DNA from: Lachnospiraceae bacterium
GTDB lineage: Bacteria; Bacillota; Clostridia; Lachnospirales; Lachnospiraceae
DNA: 9,549 nt
NCBI GenBank assembly: GCA_009774395.1
Contig: VSNQ01000151.1
Span: forward strand, 1-9,549
Direction of reading: 5' to 3'
Shown here: positions 1 to 6,098 of the stretch, piece by piece
Layout of the letters: each line of letters opens with the position of its first letter
Position numbering within the stretch: position 1 is the first letter of the stretch
The notes under the pieces: model-generated
The model's database searches: none
What the model was told of the DNA's origin: nothing
The model's input: the letters and a program-made list of their open reading frames with translations, nothing else
Translations under genes and position numbers: made by a program

Positions 1-4
1 CTAC

Positions 5-33
5 TTGACATATATAGATTATCTATATATAAT
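5..33 (+). promoter_or_regulatory. Sigma-A-type promoter of the padR-SEDS operon
   Basis: A perfect -35 box TTGACA lies at 5-10 and a perfect -10 box TATAAT at 28-33, with an ideal 17-bp spacer. Transcription would start near position 40, leaving a leader of about 65 nt before the PadR start at 105. The spacer is almost wholly occupied by one palindromic operator (11-29), so a bound repressor would block RNA polymerase directly. The consensus quality suggests a strong promoter held off by repression. This is read from sequence; no start site has been mapped. Confidence 0.85.
11..29. promoter_or_regulatory. Operator 1, palindrome between -35 and -10
   Basis: TATATAGAT-T-ATCTATATA is a perfect 9-bp inverted repeat around one central base. 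It fills the promoter spacer. PadR proteins are dimeric winged-helix repressors that usually bind palindromes in their own promoter, so autoregulation by the adjacent PadR is the natural inference. A second copy lies at 45-63. Confidence 0.8.
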
Positions 34-44
34 AAAAATTGTTA

Positions 45-63
45 TATATAGATAATCTATATA
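45..63. promoter_or_regulatory. Operator 2, palindrome downstream of the start site
   Basis: TATATAGAT-A-ATCTATATA has the same arms as operator 1, with the central base complementary, so it is the reverse complement of operator 1. The centres (20 and 54) are 34 bp apart. It lies just after the predicted transcription start and would act as a roadblock or as a second cooperative site. The two copies also form a longer 21-bp inverted repeat (11-31 with 43-63, 11-nt gap). Confidence 0.78.
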
Positions 64-104
64 GGAACAAGATACTATAACCCTAATAGAAAGGAGCCGC
101 TGCT

Positions 105-434
105 ATGGCAATTGACAAATCCCTAATCTCTGGAAGCACTTCTATGCTTTTGCTTCGTCTGCTGGAAGACAAAGATATGTATGGATACGAAATGATCGAA
201 ACGCTGGAACAGAAATCGAAAAACGTATTTGCGCTTAAGGCAGGAACGCTCTACCCCCTGCTGCACACAATGGAAGCGAAAAATTATCTCACCTCCTATG
301 AACAGGAAGTAAGCGGAAAACTGCGTAAATATTACAGCATTACCAAAGAGGGACGCAAATATCTAAAAACCCGCAAAACAGAATGGCAGGAATACCAGAC
401 TGCAGTATTGGAAGTTCTTAGTGCTGCGATTTAG
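105..434 (+). CDS. PadR-family transcriptional regulator
   Basis: This 109-residue protein is a small PadR (subfamily 2 size, single domain plus a short C-terminal helix). It should be a cytoplasmic dimeric winged-helix DNA-binding repressor. The wHTH spans about residues 12-90. Family hallmarks are the YGYE motif (26-29), the recognition-helix region around GTLYPLLHTME (47-57) and the wing RKYYSITKEGRKYL (74-87). The C-terminal helix (about 91-108) should provide dimer contacts. The ATG is preceded by AAAGGAG at 90-96, 8 nt away, so the start is secure. It is the first gene of an operon with the HAAS-SEDS gene 42 bp downstream. PadR genes paired with HAAS-domain membrane proteins are a recurring Firmicute arrangement in which the regulator controls the membrane partner. 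The twin palindromes in its promoter suggest autorepression. The inducing signal is not evident. Confidence 0.93.
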   Translation: MAIDKSLISGSTSMLLLRLLEDKDMYGYEMIETLEQKSKNVFALKAGTLYPLLHTMEAKNYLTSYEQEVSGKLRKYYSITKEGRKYLKTRKTEWQEYQTAVLEVLSAAI

Positions 435-476
435 ACTGGCGGGTAGCTCATAAGTAAAAAGGAGGAACAATTTTAA

Positions 477-1808
477 ATGGAAGATTTTATTAAAAACATT
501 ACGGAGCAGATCCGCTGTGTCCGTGCACGTGAGGGAATTGCGCATGAACTAAAGAACCATATTTTAGATCAAGCGGAAGCTTTTGAAGCCTCCGGAGAAA
601 GTCATAATGAAGCCTTACAAAAAGCAATTAAGGAAATGGGCGACCCCATTGCGATCGGTACATCATTGGATCAGGTACATCGTCCCCAGACCGATTGGAA
701 AATGATTATAATGGTATTTTTGTTTTATATTATTGGTTTGGCGCTGCTGTATTTTGCCGGCGGGCTCTCACAGTATCCCAGCTTCTTTGCAAAACAGTGC
801 TTCTATACACTTGGTGCATTTGCAGTGATTATTGGTATTTATTTCTTAGATTACAGCTTTATCGGACAACATGCCCGCGCACTCTATGTGATGTTTACGC
901 TGTTGTGCATTTTAATTGCTTTTACACAGCCACAAGTGTACGGTACCGTACCTGCCTTATCCATGTTGGTGTATCTTTATCTTCCGCTTTTTGCCGGATT
1001 CCTTTATTATCTCCGCGGAAACGGAATCCAAGGGCTTATCAAAGCGGCACTTTTGCAGATTGTGACTGCGCTACTGACAGCCAGCTTAGCCAATCGTCTT
1101 TCTGCAAGTTTTAATATTTATATTATCTGCTTTGCAATGATCCTTCTTGCACTATACAAAAATTGGTTTGGCATAAAACAGAAGAAAGCTGCTTCTATTG
1201 CAGTAGTATTCGCCTTGGTACTGCTTCCAGCACTCCTTGGCGTATGGATTACTTTCCATAGTTCAGGATTCCGTGCCGCACATATTCGAGCATGGTTTCA
1301 CCCTGACCAGTATGAAGGCGGCACTGGCTATATCTATTTGCGCATCCGCGAAGGGCTGGCAGCTTCCAAATTAATCGGCGCCTCTGATACCCCTGTTTCT
1401 TTCCAAGACGGCGTTTTTATGGAAGGGGCAATGATTCTGTTGCAGCTTATCGGCGTTTATGGCATCCTCGCTGGACTGTTGGTGCTATTGGCGCTTACTG
1501 CATTTATCACACGCGCATTACATATTGTACAGCATCAAAAAAACCAGCTTGGGTTTATGATTTCCGCCTCCTGCTGCATGGTATTTCTTGTAAACTGTCT
1601 GGAAAGTATTTTTATCAGCACAGGATGTTTTCCTTTCACGAAAGTGCAGCTTCCCTTCCTCTCTGGCGGCGGAAGCGCTACACTGACTTATGCAGTTTTT
1701 ATTGGACTGCTGCTTAGCATTCACCGCAATGAAAAAATTCTTACAGATACTGCGATTATCAAACGTCCAATCCGGAAATTACGCATAAAATTAGAGCGAG
1801 AAAACTAA
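477..1808 (+). CDS. HAAS-domain / SEDS-like (FtsW/RodA/SpoVE family) membrane protein
   Basis: This 443-residue protein has two parts. Residues 1-70 form a soluble helical HAAS-like (permease prefix domain 1 / DUF1700-type) domain ending in EALQKAIKEMGDPIAIG. From about 75 to 415 there are roughly ten membrane segments resembling SEDS proteins, the peptidoglycan glycosyltransferases RodA and FtsW. SEDS-like features are DWKMI and a K-Q pair (106-107) in the first helices, LDYSF (124-128), the loop FHPDQYEGGTGY (274-285) matching the RodA 'dPe.dp.gaGyq' region, and QLPFLSGGGSATL (391-403) matching 'LPFiSyGGSs'. The segment where active SEDS proteins carry HTDFIF reads VFMEGAM (313-319), and the 'QPDLGTA' region (about 201-212) is also degenerate. 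It may therefore be a non-catalytic or altered paralogue. The start ATG follows AAGGAGG (459-465). It is the second gene of the PadR operon and likely under PadR control. Its stop codon TAA directly abuts a palindromic element. A role in cell-wall metabolism or envelope stress is inference. Confidence 0.85.
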   Translation: MEDFIKNITEQIRCVRAREGIAHELKNHILDQAEAFEASGESHNEALQKAIKEMGDPIAIGTSLDQVHRPQTDWKMIIMVFLFYIIGLALLYFAGGLSQYPSFFAKQCFYTLGAFAVIIGIYFLDYSFIGQHARALYVMFTLLCILIAFTQPQVYGTVPALSMLVYLYLPLFAGFLYYLRGNGIQGLIKAALLQIVTALLTASLANRLSASFNIYIICFAMILLALYKNWFGIKQKKAASIAVVFALVLLPALLGVWITFHSSGFRAAHIRAWFHPDQYEGGTGYIYLRIREGLAASKLIGASDTPVSFQDGVFMEGAMILLQLIGVYGILAGLLVLLALTAFITRALHIVQHQKNQLGFMISASCCMVFLVNCLESIFISTGCFPFTKVQLPFLSGGGSATLTYAVFIGLLLSIHRNEKILTDTAIIKRPIRKLRIKLEREN

Positions 1809-1964
1809 GGAACTGTCAAGAAATAACTTTTAAATAGTGTGCAGGATTTTTCTTCGAGAGTGCTGCTCAAAAATCAGGCGCATAGCGGGCTATATAACTG
1901 ATTTTTGAGTAGTGCTATCGGAGAAAAAGACAAGCAATATTAAAAGTTATTTTTGGACAATTCC
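1809..1964. repeat. 156-bp MITE-like near-palindromic element
   Basis: The sequence from GGAACTGTC to GGACAATTCC folds on itself almost completely. Arms of about 69 nt (1809-1877) and 67 nt (1898-1964) pair with few mismatches. Inner stretches pair perfectly, for example CTCAAAAATCAG with CTGATTTTTGAG and AATAACTTTTAA with TTAAAAGTTATT. The tip adds a small ATAGC/GCTAT stem (1882-1893). TAA flanks both ends (1806-1808 and 1965-1967), as expected for a 3-bp target duplication. It has no coding capacity. A miniature inverted-repeat transposable element is the best reading. As RNA it would be a long hairpin that could stop or slow transcription from either convergent gene. Parent transposase and copy number are unknown. 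Confidence 0.65.
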
Positions 1965-1969
1965 TAAGC

Positions 1970-2025
1970 GCACGCCGGGCGTCCGTCAACTTTTACTGAC
2001 GTTTTTCATTCGGACGCCCGTGTGC
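1970..2025. repeat. GC-rich palindrome downstream of the MITE-like element
   Basis: GCACGCCGGGCGTCCG (1970-1985) pairs with CGGACGCCCGTGTGC (2011-2025), with one small mismatch region, around a 25-nt loop. The loop holds a smaller stem (CGTCA...TGACG) followed by a T run. The composition is much richer in G+C than the flanks. It may be a genomic repeat or part of the transcription-termination region between the convergent genes. Confidence 0.6.
1984..2006 (+). terminator. Possible intrinsic terminator of the padR-SEDS operon
   Basis: CGTCA (1984-1988) pairs with TGACG (1997-2001) around an 8-nt loop, followed directly by TTTTT (2002-2006). The stem is short (5 bp) but could be supported by the surrounding larger palindrome. 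It would end plus-strand transcripts from the SEDS gene. If so, the MITE-like element sits between the stop codon and the native terminator. The weak stem keeps confidence moderate. Confidence 0.4.
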
Positions 2026-2032
2026 ATAATCA

Positions 2033-2115
2033 AGTAGGGGAACGTCCTTTTCGCCTACTCGCCGCGCGCCCCATACGCCGCTTCTGCGGCATATTTCCTC
2101 TTCATGGGGCTGCGC
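2033..2115. repeat. Further short palindromes in the convergent spacer
   Basis: AGTAGG (2033-2038) pairs with CCTACT (2054-2059). Next, GCGCGCCCCAT (2064-2074) pairs with ATGGGGCTGCGC (2104-2115) apart from a one-base bulge, enclosing a perfect GCCGC-TTCT-GCGGC hairpin (2077-2090). No coding potential is credible here. The stretch is a structured, GC-rich spacer, and its role is unknown. Confidence 0.5.
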
Positions 2116-2116
2116 A

Positions 2117-2144
2117 TAAAAGAAAGGGGGAAAATTATACCCCC
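2117..2144 (-). terminator. Intrinsic terminator at the histidine kinase stop codon
   Basis: On the minus strand GGGGG (2144-2140) pairs with CCCCC (2130-2126) around a 9-nt loop, followed by TTTCTTTTAT. The kinase stop codon (2135-2137) lies inside the loop, so the hairpin overlaps the end of the gene. The stem is short but all G-C, with a good U tract. Confidence 0.5.
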
Positions 2145-4510
2145 TCCCATGTAATTATCACTTTAAACAAGTCCCCATCAATCTCAATATTCAACTTTCC
2201 ACCCTGCAATTCCACAAAACTTCTTGCTATGGCAAGCCCAAGTCCGCTGCCCTCAGTATTGCGTGCGCTGTCCCCACGGACGAAACGCTCTGTTAACTCC
2301 TCCGGCGGTATATTTAATTCCATTGACGACATATTTTTCAATTCGATCCATATGCCTTGTTCGGTTTTCTCAGCATTAACATAAACTCTTGTGCACGGCA
2401 TAGCATATTTAATAATATTAATATAGAGATTCTCAAACACCCGATAGGTTTTTTGACTATCAAGTTTTAAGATCACTTTCTCCTCCGGCATTGCAAAACG
2501 GAATATCAATTCAGCCTCCTCAACTTTATCTTCATATTCCAGATAAACCTGCCGCATTAAATTGCAGATATCAACCTCCATAAGATTTAATGTCACATTA
2601 CCGCTATTTGCCTTACTTACCTCGAACAAATCTTCGATTAAGAATTTTAATCTTGCCGACTTCTTTTTTAATACAGCCAGATACTCTGTACGTTGCTGCG
2701 GCGTTAGATTTTCGTCGTCTAATAATTCAATATATGTTGTCATTGCTGTCAACGGCGTTTTTAAATCATGAGAAACATTGGTAATTAACTCTGTCTTCAT
2801 TTTCTGGCTTTTTACCTCCTCATTCACTGCCTTGCGAAATCCATCCTGAATTTTATTAAGTTCTTCTTTGCAAGAATCAAAAATTCCAAAATCTTCATTT
2901 AACACAGTATTTAAGTTTCCCTCGGCTATCGATCCGGTCGCATCCAACAGCCGTTTATACTGCTTCTGTATTTCTACAATATACTTCTTAATATACGTAT
3001 AAAGTATGAGCGAATACAACACCAACACAATCCAGCCAATTATCCACATCACTACAATCATTGTCAACACGCAGAAATTCATAAAAACCAGTTTACGCAG
3101 TATCTGTTCCATTTCCCCGTTTAAATCTGTATGAAAAAGTTCTATTTTCAACTTATTTTTTAGGTTTTTGCATCCGTTTCCAACCCATTTTAGGGACTTT
3201 ACAATCAAACTCCGTTCTCGTATCAATCCTCTTATGCCCAAAACAAATACCTCACTCAAGGACACAGCAAAATAAAATACCCCTCCAAATAAAAGCGAAA
3301 ACAAGAATATATTCATTCCCCATGTCAATACCCACTCCATAAACCCAGGTAAAAACTGCATATACTCTCTAAAGAATTTATAAAAAGTACCATTATTGGT
3401 ATTAATCATTAAATCAACTGCTAAATTTTCCAGACAGAACAAACATAAAAGCGCCGCTATGCTAATCTCAAAATACATATGAAATGCCCGCATTTGATGC
3501 AGACAATACCAATGCATTCTTGTCAGTACCAAAGCTGCCAAAAACACTACAATAAATACTGTCACAAACACATTACCAGCGCCTGCATCATAATACTGCA
3601 GACGCAGATTCCATTTCTGTCCCATTACAAAATCATAACTTTTATTAAATGCATAGAGCATTTCCCGTTGTTCCTGTGTCATTGCATAGACGAATGTAAC
3701 GTTTTTGGGCGTACCGTCAATATGGATAACGAGTTTTCTCAGCTTCCCTTCCATATCCTTTAAATATATCTCATTGCGGTTATAAAACTCTCGTTCCGGA
3801 ATGCTTGTATCAAGCTCCACATTATCTCCTGTAGTGCTATAATACCCTTCACTAAGGTTTTTGCGCAGCAAATCAACTGCCATTACACTCTGTGCATTTT
3901 TCAAAAGCACTTCAGAATTTTCATCCTGCACAGAAATATTAGAAATATTGCCAATTTTATCATAGGAAATCTTTACGAAATAAACATACGGACTTTTATC
4001 CGTATCCGAAATATCACGATAAATATTTTTGATTTCGCGCCCTGTATTCTTAATTTCTTCCTCCGTTTCATGGTCAATCACAAGGTAGTCTATCCCCTTG
4101 GCTAGTCCGTCAAGCATCTCCTCCTTCCATACTTCTAATAAAGAATTTAATCCCTCCTCTAAATGTCTGCGCAGTGAATCACTGGAATAATCGACTAGCA
4201 TATACGACAAAATTTCACTATTGTTTATTTCGCCCGCTGTTAGTTCTTCCTCCGTAATCTGCATATACAACTTTGCATAATCGACATTTTCCTGATGAAT
4301 CCTGTCGTAAAGGTCTTTATAAAGTACAAGGTTGCTGCGGTAAATCTGCTCTAAAAGTTCGCTGCCAATCGCATTATCTGAGAAATTTTTCTGCACCCTA
4401 TCCCCCAGAATCGGATAACTTGCCAAAAAACCAGTGACTGCAATCGCTATTATTACGCCTGCTGCAATTAGACTGTATTTTCTATTGTTTTTCAATTTTA
4501 TATCCAACAC
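2135..4510 (-). CDS. Large membrane sensor histidine kinase (OmpR-pairing, VanS-like core)
   Basis: This 791-residue kinase is the partner of the response regulator encoded just upstream. Residues 12-34 are the first membrane helix and 35-310 a large extracytoplasmic sensor region. A block of hydrophobic segments follows at about 312-332, 346-366, 395-425 and 470-506, more than the usual two. A HAMP-like linker occupies about 507-560. The HisKA helix has NVSHDLKTPLTAM with phospho-acceptor His581. The ATPase domain runs about 680-790, with N-box residues in FENLYINIIKYA (692-703) and the glycine box NTEGSGLGLAIARS (751-764). The usual DxGxG motif is replaced by ELKNMSS (723-729), a form I associate with many Clostridia kinases of this type. 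The start is GTG, supported by AAAGGTGG 8 nt upstream, and it overlaps the regulator gene by 29 bp, suggesting translational coupling. The signal sensed is unknown. Confidence 0.92.
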   Translation of the reverse strand: MLDIKLKNNRKYSLIAAGVIIAIAVTGFLASYPILGDRVQKNFSDNAIGSELLEQIYRSNLVLYKDLYDRIHQENVDYAKLYMQITEEELTAGEINNSEILSYMLVDYSSDSLRRHLEEGLNSLLEVWKEEMLDGLAKGIDYLVIDHETEEEIKNTGREIKNIYRDISDTDKSPYVYFVKISYDKIGNISNISVQDENSEVLLKNAQSVMAVDLLRKNLSEGYYSTTGDNVELDTSIPEREFYNRNEIYLKDMEGKLRKLVIHIDGTPKNVTFVYAMTQEQREMLYAFNKSYDFVMGQKWNLRLQYYDAGAGNVFVTVFIVVFLAALVLTRMHWYCLHQMRAFHMYFEISIAALLCLFCLENLAVDLMINTNNGTFYKFFREYMQFLPGFMEWVLTWGMNIFLFSLLFGGVFYFAVSLSEVFVLGIRGLIRERSLIVKSLKWVGNGCKNLKNKLKIELFHTDLNGEMEQILRKLVFMNFCVLTMIVVMWIIGWIVLVLYSLILYTYIKKYIVEIQKQYKRLLDATGSIAEGNLNTVLNEDFGIFDSCKEELNKIQDGFRKAVNEEVKSQKMKTELITNVSHDLKTPLTAMTTYIELLDDENLTPQQRTEYLAVLKKKSARLKFLIEDLFEVSKANSGNVTLNLMEVDICNLMRQVYLEYEDKVEEAELIFRFAMPEEKVILKLDSQKTYRVFENLYINIIKYAMPCTRVYVNAEKTEQGIWIELKNMSSMELNIPPEELTERFVRGDSARNTEGSGLGLAIARSFVELQGGKLNIEIDGDLFKVIITWEGV

Positions 4511-5183
4511 CCCACACCACCTTTAAATATTTTGGCTCCTTTGGATTAATTTCGATTTTTTCACGAATCTTACGGATATGCACCATAATGGTGTCCGTAT
4601 TAATTGCCTGTTCATTCCATACCCGTTCGTAAATTTCCTCCGCGCTAAATACTCTTCCTGGATTTTTCATCAACAGAGTAAGGATTTTAAATTCCAATGG
4701 CGTCAGTTTTACCGGCTTTCCATCTACACTAACTTCCACCGTTTCCTCATTTAATTCCAGCCCACCAATTACATAAACTTTCTCATTGCGCACGCCGACC
4801 GCCTTTAGAAATTTCCCATATCTGCGCAGATGCGAATTGACGCGCGCAAGCAGTTCCATAGTAGTAAAAGGCTTTGTCACATAGTCGTCTGCCCCCATAT
4901 TTAAACCCATAATTTTATCAACTTCCTCCGATTTTGCAGAAAGCATAATCACCGGAAATTCATAGCCTAAATCCCGCACCTTCATCATCATTGTAATACC
5001 GTCCATACGCGGCATCATTACATCCACAATTGCAAGATGAACCTCTTGGCTTTGAATTACAGAAAGCCCCTCCATGCCGTCGCCTGCCTGCAGCACCTCG
5101 TACCCTTGATTTCTTAAATAAATCTCTACACCCTCTCGAATTTCTTTATCATCTTCCACAATTAAAATACGGTATGTTTCCAT
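4482..5183 (-). CDS. OmpR/PhoB-family response regulator
   Basis: This 233-residue cytoplasmic DNA-binding regulator has a receiver domain at 1-120 with the acidic pair Glu10/Asp11-Asp12, phospho-acceptor Asp54 (AIVDVMMP), Ser82 and Lys104 (TKPF), all canonical. The C-terminal winged helix (about 138-232) includes LTPLEFKILTLLMKNPGRVFS and the recognition-helix region TDTIMVHIRKIREKIE, ending in KVVWGVGYKIEKQ, as expected for PhoB/VanR-like proteins. It is 97 bp downstream of dedA and overlaps the kinase gene by 29 bp, so it should be phosphorylated by that kinase. The ribosome site is modest (GAAGGGG, about 13 nt from the ATG). The target genes are not shown by sequence; envelope genes nearby are candidates. 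Confidence 0.95.
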   Translation of the reverse strand: METYRILIVEDDKEIREGVEIYLRNQGYEVLQAGDGMEGLSVIQSQEVHLAIVDVMMPRMDGITMMMKVRDLGYEFPVIMLSAKSEEVDKIMGLNMGADDYVTKPFTTMELLARVNSHLRRYGKFLKAVGVRNEKVYVIGGLELNEETVEVSVDGKPVKLTPLEFKILTLLMKNPGRVFSAEEIYERVWNEQAINTDTIMVHIRKIREKIEINPKEPKYLKVVWGVGYKIEKQ

Positions 5184-5260
5184 GTCTTTCTATATGCCCC
5201 TTCTCTATAATCTCCCTAATTAGAAACTGTAACGATACGCAGCTCCTTATTTCCTTAAAA

Positions 5261-5269
5261 AGTATATCA
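5261..5269 (-). promoter_or_regulatory. Possible extended -10 promoter for the two-component operon
   Basis: On the minus strand TGATATACT gives an extended -10 (TG, one base, TATACT) between dedA and the response regulator. No good -35 is seen, as is common for extended -10 promoters. It would give a leader of about 70 nt. Read-through from dedA is an alternative, since no terminator is visible in the 97-bp gap. Confidence 0.4.
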
Positions 5270-5280
5270 CAATCTTCCGT

Positions 5281-5796
5281 TTATGCCCACCCAAGATATG
5301 CAAATACTGATTCCCCAAGCAAATATCCCGCACCGACAAAAAACAGATTCCAAATGCTGATACCCAAAGCAGAACTAACAGCATATTTCAAAAGATTCAT
5401 ACGTGACACGCCTGCCGGAATAGAAACTAATGTTCTAACCATTGGTATCAACTTACTAACAAAAATGCCAACACATCCTTTCTCCCGAATCCACTTTAGT
5501 TTTTCTTCTATCAAAGGTTTCTGTTTTGGGAACTTATTTAAACATTTTTGCAGAAACAGTTCGCCGCCCTTGTAGCCAAGGTAATACAGTAGCAAACTTC
5601 CCAAAAGCCCTGCCGCAATTGTAATTAGCAACGCAACCACAAACGGAATTTTCCCTTGTGCCGCCCAGATACCTGCAAGCGGCATAATCACCCCCGCCGG
5701 AAAGCCCGGAAGATTTAGATATTCTAAAAAAACAATTACAAATATTGCAATCGCCCCATAATTTGTAAAATACTGTGAAATCACTTCCATTGTCAT
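5281..5796 (-). CDS. DedA-family membrane protein
   Basis: This 171-residue integral membrane protein belongs to the DedA/VTT (SNARE-associated) family. Members act in membrane lipid homeostasis, with some shown to flip undecaprenyl phosphate or phospholipids. Motifs are FLEYLNLPGFPAGVIMPLAG (the acidic residue plus proline/glycine re-entrant segment), an amphipathic middle with YYLGYKGGE, and SKLIPMVRTLVSIPAG, the family's conserved Pro-x-x-Arg re-entrant motif. Final helices end in FAYLGWA. The ATG at 5794-5796 is chosen because AAAGGAAGG lies 8 nt upstream. The longer open frame back to 5877 adds 27 residues unlike the family. A second ATG two codons in is possible. At 171 residues it is slightly shorter than the common 200 or so. 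It sits upstream of the two-component genes in the same direction, so co-transcription or regulation by them is plausible. Confidence 0.92.
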   Translation of the reverse strand: MTMEVISQYFTNYGAIAIFVIVFLEYLNLPGFPAGVIMPLAGIWAAQGKIPFVVALLITIAAGLLGSLLLYYLGYKGGELFLQKCLNKFPKQKPLIEEKLKWIREKGCVGIFVSKLIPMVRTLVSIPAGVSRMNLLKYAVSSALGISIWNLFFVGAGYLLGESVFAYLGWA

Positions 5797-6010
5797 ACAA
5801 TATACCTTCCTTTCCTGCGTATTGATAAAGGTTGTTACACAGCAAAGCTGTGGGATTTTCTTCAAAAATGCAACCATAAACTGTAAGATTAATTCTTTAA
5901 CCGTTCCTTAGTATATCGAATAAAAATAAATAAATTCTAGCAGCATTTCATAAGAATTTCTTAAAAAGCAACTCAATGAAATCAACTTCTTTATATCAAT
6001 CTCTAAATGC
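5797..6010. other. Upstream region of dedA, leader with small hairpin
   Basis: There is no credible gene here. A perfect CACAGC-AAA-GCTGTG hairpin lies at 5838-5852 in the likely dedA leader. A TATACT -10-like box on the minus strand (5910-5915) has no clear -35, so the dedA promoter is not fixed. The rest is AT-rich and featureless to my reading. Confidence 0.4.
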
Positions 6011-6070
6011 AAAAAAGTTCTTGGCAGCGCACTTCCTTTCAATTGGATTACGTTGCGAAGAACTTTTTTT
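6011..6070 (-). terminator. Strong intrinsic terminator after the chemoreceptor gene
   Basis: AAAAAAGTTCTTGGCAGCG (6011-6029) pairs with CGTTGCGAAGAACTTTTTT (6051-6069), giving a stem of about 19 positions with few mismatches and a 21-nt loop. On the minus strand the stem ends in a T run. A T run is also present on the plus strand, so it could work in both directions. It separates the chemoreceptor from dedA and makes read-through between them unlikely. Confidence 0.8.
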
Positions 6071-6098
6071 GTTTTTTATTCTCTTTATAAGAACCGTT

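Noticed and set aside
695..1114. 139-codon open frame in another frame of the SEDS-like gene
   Set aside because: It is fully internal to a well-supported gene. Its Cys/Arg-rich translation looks like a shadow frame.
1809..2115. CRISPR-like repeat array
   Set aside because: The repeats are inverted, not regularly spaced direct repeats with unique spacers, and no cas gene is nearby.
2022..2384. 120-codon plus-strand open frame
   Set aside because: It lies mostly antisense to the conserved ATPase domain of the histidine kinase, has no domain-like features and begins in a palindromic spacer without a good ribosome site.
5030..5575. 181-codon plus-strand open frame
   Set aside because: It is antisense to the receiver domain of the response regulator, the intergenic gap and dedA, with no motif or ribosome site.
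5797..5877. 27-residue N-terminal extension of DedA
   Set aside because: The strong ribosome site AAAGGAAGG is 8 nt before the internal ATG at 5796. The extension is unlike DedA N-termini and contains a palindrome.
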